The notes: generated from the sequence alone by a model not told the origin. Positions 1-5,785 are shown, counted from the stretch's first letter. The stretch is 5,785 nt of DNA from Planctomycetota bacterium (GCA_013151585.1 JAADHY010000326.1:1-5785); one strand, 5' to 3'. Translations and numbers: made by a program.

Positions 1-82
1 GGCAACTCTCCCCTTGTCCCCTGAACTTTCGGCCTCCGTATCCCCCTGCCTGCGGATGGCCCGTGAACCGGGAGCCGATATT

Positions 83-370
83 ATGCGACGATTCTGCCTG
101 TGGATTCTTGCAGCCGCCGCACTATCGGCGGTTGGCGGCGGCTGTGCTCTGGTCCAACCCGCCCAGACGTTCGCTCGGAGCAGTTGGCGTGCTTTTCGCC
201 CCAAACCGAACGACTACCGTGATGTGACCGAAGAATCCGAAGATCAATGGGCGTTTGTCGGAGAAGAGGCTCGCGGCGCCCGTCCGGTCGACCACGACCC
301 CGATCCGTTCAAGCGGTTTCTGATGTCCGAGAAGGCTCGAAGCATCGAACGCAACCTGGGCGTGGACTAA
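83..370 (+). CDS. Small predicted lipoprotein, conserved planctomycete-type hypothetical
   Basis: Function unknown. The 95-residue product starts with a short basic N-terminus (M-R-R), a hydrophobic stretch at about residues 4-17, then G-G-G-C with Cys21, which could be a lipidation site. The lipobox is imperfect because the usual Leu at -3 is Gly. The mature part is small, polar and acidic in the middle: F-R-P-K-P-N-D-Y-R-D at 38-47, then an E/D-rich stretch and W-A-F-V-G at 56-60. It ends in M-S-E-K-A-R-S-I-E-R-N-L-G at 81-93. This arrangement resembles short proteins I recall from planctomycete genomes, but that is memory, not a search. ATG 83 was chosen over in-frame TTG 14 and ATG 56 because GGGAG lies at 70-74 and only this start puts the hydrophobic segment at the N-terminus. 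It is probably anchored in a membrane facing the periplasm. Coding is fairly sure; lipidation less so. Confidence 0.72.
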   Translation: MRRFCLWILAAAALSAVGGGCALVQPAQTFARSSWRAFRPKPNDYRDVTEESEDQWAFVGEEARGARPVDHDPDPFKRFLMSEKARSIERNLGVD

Positions 371-373
371 CCC

Positions 374-406
374 GCGGGGAAAAGCAAGGCCCCTCGCTTG
401 CTCCGC
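374..406 (+). terminator. Possible bulged stem-loop after the lipoprotein gene
   Basis: GCGG (374-377) can pair with CCGC (403-406), and after a 5-nt bulge AGCAAG (383-388) pairs with CTTGCT (397-402), leaving an 8-nt loop. It begins 4 nt after the stop codon. A second small stem, CGCCC (412-416) with GGGCG (427-431), follows. Neither has a T-run, so classical intrinsic termination is not shown. The position fits a 3'-end structure that protects or ends the transcript. Confidence 0.27.
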
Positions 407-705
407 GACTGCGCCCGGAAAGAAGAGGGCGTCAGGAGCATTTGATTCGTAAGTTGTGGCGGATTGGCCGAATCGGACTCACGGGCTCACAGGGGCCGCA
501 CGATCACTTTGCTTGCGATTTCGACGTCCGGCCCAAAAAATCGTTCTCTCTTCCGTTTGGGATAGAGCGGCTTGCGCAGTGAGCCGGGTGAGGACTTCGA
601 CCGGTCGTGGTCTCTGTGGACCCATCGCGAACAGTGCTCGTTGTCTTGGCACCGAAGAGCGTCTTGCGCAGTCTGACGGCCGGAATCCAGAAGTCAGCGG
701 AAAGG

Positions 706-747
706 CGCGAGCCTCCGGCGAACCAAAGTGTCCGGAGTGTGCTCGCG
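706..747. repeat. Long bulged inverted repeat (13-bp stem)
   Basis: CGCGAGC (706-712) pairs with GCTCGCG (741-747), and CTCCGG (713-718) pairs with CCGGAG (732-737). The only interruptions are a 3-nt bulge (738-740) and a 13-nt loop (719-731). Pairing was checked base by base. There is no T-run after it, so it is not a standard terminator. It could be a REP-like palindromic repeat, a structured piece of the downstream gene's leader, or a processed 3' end. An 8-nt palindrome, GCGATCGC, overlaps its right edge at 745-752. Confidence 0.5.
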
Positions 748-806
748 ATCGCTGGCGTCGCCGACCACATAGGCAGGTCCCGAGGAGCGAGCAGCCGCCG
801 GAGCGA

Positions 807-842
807 CGAGTCATAAGACCAAAACTTCACCCGGGTGACTCG
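807..842. repeat. Inverted repeat with an inner 12-nt palindrome upstream of the esterase
   Basis: CGAGTCA (807-813) is complementary to TGACTCG (836-842), separated by 22 nt. The overlapping stretch 827-838 is a perfect palindrome, TCACCCGGGTGA. The two pairings are mutually exclusive. The site ends 67 nt before the GTG start at 910, which would suit an operator or leader structure. A 12-nt palindrome is expected about once by chance in a window this size, so function is unproven. Confidence 0.3.
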
Positions 843-895
843 CCGTATTCTGTCGCGGCCGCCACGCCGATTTCCAAAGAGGCGCACCTTGAATT

Positions 896-903
896 GAGGA
901 GGG
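896..903 (+). promoter_or_regulatory. Strong ribosome binding site fixing the GTG start at 910
   Basis: GAGGAGGG lies 6 nt before GTG 910. It supports this non-ATG start, which also places the twin-arginine motif at residues 6-7, where a Tat signal should be. Confidence 0.8.
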
Positions 904-909
904 CATCCT

Positions 910-2175
910 GTGAATCCGATCCTGCGTCGTGAATTTCTCGGAGCGTTCGGCATCGGCTCGGCAACCGCTGCGTTCCCGGTGCCCGCATTGGTCGAAGCGG
1001 ACCTGCCGGCTGGACGGCATGGCGAACGTCGCCGCGTCTTTGTAACCGAACGACCTGACGGGCGCTTCATCGACACGGCGGGGTTCCTTCACCACCTGAT
1101 GAAAACAAACCCGCCCAAACTGGGCTTCGATCCCACCATGAAGCGCGAGAAGTTTCCTGCTTGGCAAGCGGCGATTCGCGAGAAGCTGGCCGAGTTGATG
1201 GCGTTTCCCGAGGTGCCGCCGCAGCCGCCGCCGAAAAGACTGTGGATTCGCAAAAAGCAGGGGTATCAGATTCAGAAATGGGAGGCCTACCCCGAACCCT
1301 ACTCGGTCGTCCCCTTCATGATCGCGATTCCGGACGGCGTGAGTCCAAGATCGCCCGCGCCGGCTGTCATGTGTTTTCCCGGCTCGACGGGCAGCCTGGA
1401 GAGCCTGGTTGGACTTCCGGAGGTGTTTCCCAAGGCGAAGGCGAAGGCAGCGAGAACCCCCAAGTGGAAACGGCAAGACAACCGGATGGCTTGGCACTTT
1501 GCCCGACGAGGCATGGTTGCCGTGGCTGTGGCCAACCCAGCGACGAACGATACGGACAGCCCGATTCGCAGCCGCGCCGAAACGGCCTTGAACGCCATCT
1601 GGCTCGGACGGTGCTACCTCGGCATTTCCGCATTCCAAAAAGCAAAGATCCTGGAATGGATCAGCGAGCAGCCGTATGTGGATCGCGACCGCATTGCTGT
1701 CTGCGGGCATTCGCTGGGCGCCGAGCCGGCGGATGTGTTGGGCGTGCTGTATCCCGACTTGGTCAAGGCCGTGATCCACAACGATTTTTGCTGCAACTGG
1801 ATCGAACGCACCATCGCACTCAGCGGCTGGGTGCCGCCCGTCCATCATTTGGTGCCGGGGATGTACCAGTGGTACGACGCGACGGATCTGGAGGCGTCGT
1901 TGGCGCCTCGGCCGCTGTTGTTTACCGAGGGTGGCCGGGCCAACCAATTGGCCAAGATCGCGGCCGCATATCGCTTGAACAATGCCGAGGAGAACCTAAC
2001 GATCTACCACTACAAGAAGTACGAAGACCCGAAAGCACGCGTCCACGATTTCAAGCCCCTGCCGGAAGGGCTGACGCAGGAAGAATACCTGGCCCATGCC
2101 AACGTGGATGTGGAGAAGCATTGCTTCCGTCCGGCTCGAGCGGTCCCGTGGCTGGCACGCGTCTTCGGTATGTAG
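910..2175 (+). CDS. Tat-exported alpha/beta hydrolase, acetyl-xylan-esterase type
   Basis: Probable secreted serine esterase of 421 residues. The N-terminus L-R-R-E-F-L-G-A-F (5-13), followed by a small-residue hydrophobic run to about residue 30, is a twin-arginine signal, so export of a folded protein to the periplasm is likely. An N-terminal helical part (about 70-100) precedes the hydrolase core. The strand V-M-C-F-P-G (153-158) and G-H-S-L-G at 266-270 form the nucleophile elbow, with Ser268 as the probable catalytic residue. A-P-R-P-L-L-F-T-E-G-G at 332-342 is where the triad acid usually sits; Glu340 is the candidate. The probable catalytic His is His404 in V-E-K-H-C-F-R-P, with His379 as an alternative. 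The fold resembles the acetyl-xylan esterase, dienelactone hydrolase and Abhydrolase_7 group, which cleaves acyl or other esters on carbohydrates. The substrate cannot be read from the sequence. GTG start with a strong Shine-Dalgarno site. The nearby sulfatase suggests, but does not prove, a role in removing polysaccharide decorations. Confidence 0.85.
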   Translation: MNPILRREFLGAFGIGSATAAFPVPALVEADLPAGRHGERRRVFVTERPDGRFIDTAGFLHHLMKTNPPKLGFDPTMKREKFPAWQAAIREKLAELMAFPEVPPQPPPKRLWIRKKQGYQIQKWEAYPEPYSVVPFMIAIPDGVSPRSPAPAVMCFPGSTGSLESLVGLPEVFPKAKAKAARTPKWKRQDNRMAWHFARRGMVAVAVANPATNDTDSPIRSRAETALNAIWLGRCYLGISAFQKAKILEWISEQPYVDRDRIAVCGHSLGAEPADVLGVLYPDLVKAVIHNDFCCNWIERTIALSGWVPPVHHLVPGMYQWYDATDLEASLAPRPLLFTEGGRANQLAKIAAAYRLNNAEENLTIYHYKKYEDPKARVHDFKPLPEGLTQEEYLAHANVDVEKHCFRPARAVPWLARVFGM

Positions 2176-2181
2176 AGGATT

Positions 2182-2222
2182 TGGGGGCAGGTCTCGACTT
2201 GTAACTTACCGGCGGTTGGCGA
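2182..2222 (+). repeat. Direct repeat copy A (RAYT/REP-like motif)
   Basis: It begins 6 nt after the esterase stop codon. In order it contains TGGGG, CAGGTCT, CTTG, ACTTACC and TTGGCGA, and it aligns with copy B at 2606-2647 with roughly 80 percent identity over the 35-column core and one 1-nt gap. GGGG-TCAGGTCT-like stretches are often found beside REP-associated tyrosine transposase genes; that link is from memory. No transposase is present here. Confidence 0.6.
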
Positions 2223-2240
2223 TCACCTGCAAGGTCCCCC

Positions 2241-2275
2241 TGGCCGCCCGGGCGCGGCAGCTACCCGGCGGGCCA
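2241..2275. repeat. GC-rich stem-loop next to repeat copy A
   Basis: TGGCC (2241-2245) pairs with GGCCA (2271-2275), GCC (2246-2248) with GGC (2267-2269) and GGG (2250-2252) with CCC (2264-2266). This gives 11 bp with two single-base bulges and an 11-nt loop. No T-run follows. It may end or stabilise the esterase transcript, or be the palindromic part of the same remnant element as repeat A. Confidence 0.4.
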
Positions 2276-2323
2276 CAACAAGTGTTATGAGTCAAGACGT
2301 GACCTCAGCGCGTGCATGCAAAC

Positions 2324-2330
2324 GGAGGAG
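2324..2330 (+). promoter_or_regulatory. Ribosome binding site supporting the TTG start at 2335
   Basis: GGAGGAG lies 4 nt before TTG 2335. The in-frame ATG at 2287 has no comparable purine-rich site upstream, so this site decides the start of the small membrane protein. Confidence 0.6.
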
Positions 2331-2334
2331 ACCG

Positions 2335-2592
2335 TTGACGGACATCAAGAATCCGAAGCTGCTTTGGGCCAAGGGATTTCTCTTTCTGCTCATCGGCCTC
2401 GTTTCCAGCGTCCTGCTTCTGCTGGAGGCGCGTTCCGTCAAAGTCGCAGCGCTGCTGGCGGTCGCCGTTTGGGGGTGCTGCCGGGCATACTACTTTGCCT
2501 TTTATGTGGTCGAACACTATGCCGATCCGGGTTATCGATTTGCCGGCCTGATCTCCTTCATTCGATATGCGTGTCGCCGGAGGCGAAATTGA
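2335..2592 (+). CDS. Small two-helix membrane protein, conserved planctomycete-type hypothetical
   Basis: Function unknown. Read from TTG 2335, the product has 85 residues. A short start (T-D-I-K-N-P-K at 2-8) leads into a first hydrophobic helix at about 13-30. A brief E-A-R-S link precedes a second helix at about 35-58, which runs into the aromatic stretch R-A-Y-Y-F-A-F-Y at 50-57. After that come V-E-H-Y-A-D-P-G-Y-R-F-A-G at 59-71 and a very basic tail, R-R-R-R at 81-84. The tail suggests a cytoplasmic C-terminus and an N-in/C-in hairpin. It resembles short inner-membrane proteins I recall from planctomycetes. The in-frame ATG 2287 would add 16 polar, basic residues but lacks a ribosome binding site. 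The gene is bracketed by two copies of a direct repeat. No catalytic motif is visible. Confidence 0.68.
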   Translation: MTDIKNPKLLWAKGFLFLLIGLVSSVLLLLEARSVKVAALLAVAVWGCCRAYYFAFYVVEHYADPGYRFAGLISFIRYACRRRRN

Positions 2593-2605
2593 CACGAGTG
2601 AAGAA

Positions 2606-2647
2606 TGGGGAGTCAGGTCTTGGCTTGCACTTACCAACGATTGGCGA
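2606..2647 (+). repeat. Direct repeat copy B (RAYT/REP-like motif)
   Basis: It begins 13 nt after the stop of the small membrane-protein gene and has the same orientation as copy A at 2182-2222. Shared blocks in order are TGGGG, CAGGTCT, CTTG, ACTTACC and TTGGCGA. Similarity stops sharply after TTGGCGA. The G-T-C-A-G-G-T-C-T form here is closer than copy A to the motif I associate with REP-type transposase elements. Confidence 0.6.
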
Positions 2648-2682
2648 AGATCTATGAGACGCTCCCGCCAGCCCGTCGTGGC

Positions 2683-2704
2683 AGATCGCGGCGCGGCACG
2701 ATCT
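2683..2704 (+). promoter_or_regulatory. Small stem-loop just upstream of the sulfatase
   Basis: AGATCG (2683-2688) pairs with CGATCT (2699-2704) around a 10-nt loop, followed directly by two more T residues. It ends 21 nt before ATG 2726. It could be a weak terminator for the upstream gene or a leader structure affecting sulfatase translation. The short stem keeps this tentative. Confidence 0.25.
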
Positions 2705-2725
2705 TTCGATATCTGACCCCAATCG

Positions 2726-4147
2726 ATGAGGCACCATGTCGTGAAAGACGCGTACAGGTTCTCTGTCGCTTTGACGCTCGTCCCGTTGCTCGTGCCGGCC
2801 GTGCCCGACCGAGCCTTGGCCGAGAAAAGGCCGAACATCCTGATCCTGATGACAGACCAGCACTTTGCCGACGCAATGAGTTGCCGGATGGGAAGTGGTC
2901 TCATCCGCACTCCCGCGATGGACTCCCTGGCCGCCTCCGGCATGCTATTCACCAGAGCCTATGCCGCCAATCCGTTGTGCATGCCGTCACGCACAGCCAT
3001 GATGACCGGCCGGTATCCTCACGAAACCGGCATCCAGCACAACGGCGCGGCCGGCGCCGACAGGAGTCTGCCATGCATCTCCTTCGGCCGGCTCTTCCGC
3101 AACGCCGGTTACGACACCGGATACGTCGGCAAGTGGCATGTGGCCGGAGCGTTCGCCTCGCCAAAGGATTTCGAATTCTCGACCAATATCAGGCATAAGC
3201 GGATCGATGCCAAGAACGTGTCGCTGCTGATCGAATTCATCCGGCGCAAACGAGAGCGGCCTTTCTTGCTGGTCGGATCATTCTGCAATCCTCACAACAT
3301 CTGCGAGTGGGCGCGCGGCCAAAAGCTGCCGGATGGCGACATCGGCGTTCCGCCTCCACGCGACCAGCTTCCGCCGCTCGTTGCGAATCACAGGCCGCCG
3401 CTCCACGAGACGGACACGATGCGGCGCGTCCGGGAACTCTATGCCAGGACCAAGAAGCATGCAGCCCTTCGCTTCGATGAGGATGGCTGGCGACGCTACC
3501 GGTGGGCGTACTACCGGATGATCGAACTGGTCGATCATCGAATCGGCCGGGTGCTCCAGGCGCTGAAGGATTCGGGACAGGAGGAAAACACGGTGGTCAT
3601 TTATCTGAGCGACCATGGCGACTGCTTCGGCGCCCACGGTTGGGACCACAAGGAGACGTTCTATGACGAGTCGTGCCGCGTGCCGCTGATCATCCGCTGG
3701 AAGGGCGTGACGAAAGCGGGCGTGTCAGACCGGCTCGTCAACACCGGCATCGATCTTTACCCCACACTTTGCGACTATGCGGGCATCGAGCCTCCGGCGG
3801 GCCTGCCGGGTTTGAGTCTTAAAGGAACGGCGAACGGGCACGTCACGGAAGACCCTCGGCGGTACATCGTGGTCCAAAACAAGTTCAGCAATAAGGGGAA
3901 ACCGGAGATCGCCGGCCAACCCATGCCTGCCGGCCGCATGGTGCGAAGCCGCCGCTACAAGTACTGCCTGTACGACATGGGCAACCGGCGGGAATCGCTA
4001 GTGGACATGGAACGCGATCCGGGCGAGACGGTCAATCTGGCCGGGGATGTTCGCTACAAGGAGATTCTCAGGCAGCACAGGCGGTACTTCGTCGAATGGC
4101 GCGCGAAGTACGGAGACAGCTTTCCGCTACCGCCGAAGGGCGACTGA
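2726..4147 (+). CDS. Secreted S1-family (formylglycine) sulfatase
   Basis: Predicted to hydrolyse sulfate esters, most likely on a carbohydrate, outside the cytoplasm. The product has 473 residues, a normal length for the family. A hydrophobic signal segment (about 11-26) leads to A-L-A at 30-32, a good signal peptidase I site just before R-P-N-I-L-I-L. The active-site signature C-M-P-S-R is at 85-89, followed by T-G-R at 94-96; Cys85 would be converted to formylglycine by a maturase not encoded here. Other expected active-site residues are present: Asp44 in M-T-D-Q, Lys136 and His138 in G-K-W-H, His190 in N-P-H-N, Asp296 and His297 in S-D-H-G-D, and Lys309 in H-K-E-T. The usual paired Asp near residue 44 is D-Q, a common variant. 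The C-terminal subdomain (about 400-473) has the Y-K-Y-C-L-Y-D and D-M-E-R-D-P-G-E motifs. The start is uncertain: GTG 2741, with GAGG at 2728-2731, is an alternative that keeps the signal peptide. The substrate cannot be assigned. Confidence 0.93.
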   Translation: MRHHVVKDAYRFSVALTLVPLLVPAVPDRALAEKRPNILILMTDQHFADAMSCRMGSGLIRTPAMDSLAASGMLFTRAYAANPLCMPSRTAMMTGRYPHETGIQHNGAAGADRSLPCISFGRLFRNAGYDTGYVGKWHVAGAFASPKDFEFSTNIRHKRIDAKNVSLLIEFIRRKRERPFLLVGSFCNPHNICEWARGQKLPDGDIGVPPPRDQLPPLVANHRPPLHETDTMRRVRELYARTKKHAALRFDEDGWRRYRWAYYRMIELVDHRIGRVLQALKDSGQEENTVVIYLSDHGDCFGAHGWDHKETFYDESCRVPLIIRWKGVTKAGVSDRLVNTGIDLYPTLCDYAGIEPPAGLPGLSLKGTANGHVTEDPRRYIVVQNKFSNKGKPEIAGQPMPAGRMVRSRRYKYCLYDMGNRRESLVDMERDPGETVNLAGDVRYKEILRQHRRYFVEWRAKYGDSFPLPPKGD

Positions 4148-4333
4148 ATGGCGACGGTTTGGCCCAGCCCAAGACTCCGCAGTGAGAGCATCGTTGCCGT
4201 CCACAACCGCTTTAGCAAAACTCGTAAACTAAGCGACTATCAGAATCTCGTCCGTGAACGGTTACCCGCCGATTGACCGGTGTCGGGCGCGAGCACTCTT
4301 CTCGTGCGAGGCCCTTTGCCGCAACCGTGTGGG

Positions 4334-5785
4334 TCACTGGTCTTGGTCGTTGTTGGGGAGCACCTTCTGGCTCGCTTTTCCGGGCTTGCTTCGTCCTTTC
4401 TGCAGGAACGCATGCGCTTCGGATTGAGCCTTGAGGAATTGGGAACGCCATTGTTCCGCCTTGGCGTTGCGCCCCTGGCGCCGGAGGATCGCGACGGCCG
4501 ATTCGGTCGCTTCTTTCAGTATGTCGCTCAGACCGCTCAATACCGGCTTGGGCATTGGAGAATCGTGGCGGTAGACGGTCGTGCGGTCGAGCACGTGGCG
4601 GTACGCTTCGAGCGCTTTCGCGTCGTCCTTGAGATAGTCGCGGTAGAAGTCGCCGAGCCGTTTCCAGCACAGGTCGAGCACGGTCGGGCCGGGGCTGTAG
4701 CCCAGTTTCTTGCCCTTTTCGACCATGATGCGCAGGTCCCGTTCGGCCGCGGTCAGGTCGCCCGTCTCAGCGTAAGCTATCGCGCGGTAGTAATAGACGT
4801 CGGCCAGTGGTAGTTCCGTTTCCGGGCAGGACCAGTTCAAGTACGGCCGACCGTGACCCGGGCGGTCTGCGAACGTCTCGACGAGTTCCTTGAACTTGCC
4901 GTGCTTGACCATCAGTGCCATCTGGCGCCGAGCGGACAGGACACGAACCGGGATGCGCTTCGCCAGCTCGATCGCCTGTTCGTATTCGCCCAGCCGGTCG
5001 GCACACTGGGCCGCTCGGTCCAGCAGTTCCGCCTTGAGCCGATCTTCCATCGGCAACTGCTCGGTCAGTGCGACGAAGGCGTTCATCGCTTCGGCATCCT
5101 TGCCCGCTCGTTCCAGAGCTTGCGCTTGTTCGATCCGTTCCAGCACCTTCTTCGCCCATCGCTTGTCGTACGGCCACGGCGTCGCGGCCTCGTTCCAAAA
5201 ATGGAAGCCGCGAAACGCGTCTGGCTGCAACCCAATGCCTTCCAAAACTACGCGCGGATTCGTTGCAAACAGACCGATGAAATCCTTGTTCGCCAGTCCG
5301 GGCCCCCAGCCCTGGCGAAACCCGCGGGCGCCGGGAAAGTGTGGGTTAGCGACGAACGAATCGGTCGGGCCGATCAGCACGCGGTATTCCGGCAAAGTCA
5401 TGCCGCCGGGCAACGTGCCCGTGATCAGCTTCCGGTCCTGCTCGGCCCAACGCACGTAGAAGCAGTTCTTCGACTGGCTCCGGCCGATCGACGCGAAGGC
5501 GATGTGCACCTTGCCGCGTGTGTTCTCGCCGAAGATGTTCCTCTCGACGCGGTACGGCTGGTCCTTCGTGTTGCCGATCAGCACGTGCGTAATCAGCGGA
5601 CTGACGAAGACGTTGTTCTCGATCCTCAGGTCCGGGCAGCGGCTGAATGTCGTGGCGGTCATGCTGTGCATAAAGACGCTGTTCTTGACCAGGATGCGCG
5701 GGCAGTTGGACGCGGCGATCGCCGGCCCCCACCCGCCGCTAACGTGGCAACGAGTGATCGCCAGGTCCGAGCCGCCCCGCACGAG
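4334..5785 (-). CDS. Beta-helix repeat protein with C-terminal TPR-like region (5' partial)
   Basis: The reading frame is open to the right edge, so the N-terminus is missing; about 483 residues are visible. Numbering from the GTG at 5782, residues 1-110 show right-handed parallel beta-helix rungs, for example L-A-I-T-R-C-H-V-S-G-G, I-L-V-K-N-S-V-F and L-R-I-E-N-N-V-F. The stretch D-S-F-V-A-N-P-H-F at 141-149, then K-D-F and N-P-R-V, matches the way many beta-helix proteins end. From about 208 it becomes helical and TPR-like: about 208-275 (E-R-A-G-K-D-A-E-A, then L-G-E-Y-E-Q-A), 326-355 (A-Y-A-E-T-G-D-L-T-A-A) and 370-400 (L-G-D-F-Y...A-L-E-A-Y). The tail (460-482) is basic, then polar. Beta-helix domains often bind or cleave polysaccharides and TPRs mediate protein contacts; no catalytic residues can be assigned. 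It is convergent with the sulfatase across 186 nt, so it is transcribed separately. Confidence 0.8.
   Translation of the reverse strand, partial: LVRGGSDLAITRCHVSGGWGPAIAASNCPRILVKNSVFMHSMTATTFSRCPDLRIENNVFVSPLITHVLIGNTKDQPYRVERNIFGENTRGKVHIAFASIGRSQSKNCFYVRWAEQDRKLITGTLPGGMTLPEYRVLIGPTDSFVANPHFPGARGFRQGWGPGLANKDFIGLFATNPRVVLEGIGLQPDAFRGFHFWNEAATPWPYDKRWAKKVLERIEQAQALERAGKDAEAMNAFVALTEQLPMEDRLKAELLDRAAQCADRLGEYEQAIELAKRIPVRVLSARRQMALMVKHGKFKELVETFADRPGHGRPYLNWSCPETELPLADVYYYRAIAYAETGDLTAAERDLRIMVEKGKKLGYSPGPTVLDLCWKRLGDFYRDYLKDDAKALEAYRHVLDRTTVYRHDSPMPKPVLSGLSDILKEATESAVAILRRQGRNAKAEQWRSQFLKAQSEAHAFLQKGRSKPGKASQKVLPNNDQDQ

Larger units (their letters stand above)
371..909. other. 539-nt intergenic region, no supported gene, several inverted repeats
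   Basis: Reading frames exist on both strands here (for example 456-932 plus and 504-1076 minus). Their translations are rich in Arg, Ser and Pro, show no recognisable domain or clear ribosome binding site, and run into the next gene in the wrong frame or orientation. I judge them non-coding. No tRNA-like T-loop was seen. What can be seen is secondary structure: stems at 374-406, 412-431, 706-747 and 807-842. I found no convincing -35/-10 pair, although the esterase promoter should lie in this region. Confidence 0.6.

Noticed and set aside
535..541. A-run that would be a T-run on the minus strand, considered as a terminator
   Set aside because: No stem precedes it on the minus strand and there is no minus-strand gene for it to serve.
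456..932. Open frames on both strands in the spacer before the esterase, including 607-816
   Set aside because: No ribosome binding site, no recognisable domain, Arg/Ser/Pro-rich composition and overlap into the esterase in the wrong frame. I treated the region as non-coding, though a decayed gene cannot be excluded.
811..1947. Long minus-strand open frame (378 codons) opposite the esterase
   Set aside because: Its translation is rich in Arg, His and Gln with no domain. It lies antisense to a clearly coding gene with a strong ribosome binding site and catalytic motifs, and is a by-product of high GC.
1161..2204. Plus-strand open frame (347 codons) overlapping the esterase in another frame
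   Set aside because: Low-complexity Arg/Gly/Ala-rich translation with no recognisable motif; a shadow of the real frame.
4265..4287. Possible bidirectional terminator between the convergent genes (CCCG/CGGG with inner CCG/CGG)
   Set aside because: The stem is short, has a 3-nt bulge, and has no T-run on either side. Nothing in 4148-4333 is a convincing terminator.
4331..4350. Possible third copy of the direct repeat (shares GGTCTTGG and nearby GTCA)
   Set aside because: Only about 8 contiguous bases match, the ACTTACC and TTGGCGA blocks are missing, and it lies across the 3' end of the minus-strand gene.

Overview
The window looks like chromosomal DNA from a GC-rich planctomycete or close relative. 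The evidence is indirect: a secreted S1-type sulfatase beside a Tat-exported esterase, two small proteins resembling ones I recall as widespread in planctomycetes, GTG and TTG starts behind strong Shine-Dalgarno sites, a beta-helix/TPR protein, and long spacers. I see no rRNA, tRNA, CRISPR array or intact transposase.

Layout. At 83-370 (+) is a short predicted lipoprotein. A 539-nt spacer follows (371-909) with no convincing gene but several inverted repeats, the best a 13-bp bulged stem at 706-747. At 910-2175 (+) is a Tat-exported alpha/beta hydrolase of the acetyl-xylan-esterase type. At 2335-2592 (+) is a small two-helix membrane protein with a probable TTG start. At 2726-4147 (+) is a sulfatase with a complete C-M-P-S-R formylglycine site. 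After a 186-nt convergent spacer, the minus strand (4334-5785) carries the C-terminal part of a beta-helix plus TPR protein whose start lies beyond the right edge.

The esterase and sulfatase are both predicted to be exported. They could remove acyl and sulfate decorations from a complex, possibly marine-type, polysaccharide, and beta-helix folds are common in carbohydrate-active proteins. That shared role is inference; no substrate can be read from the sequence. The spacers and hairpins between the plus-strand genes argue against one tightly packed operon.

The most unusual signal is a pair of direct imperfect repeats of about 41 nt (2182-2222 and 2606-2647). They flank the small membrane-protein gene, and each begins just after a stop codon. 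They resemble repeat sequences associated with REP-type tyrosine transposases and may be remnants of a small non-autonomous element. I did not find a convincing new multi-gene system.
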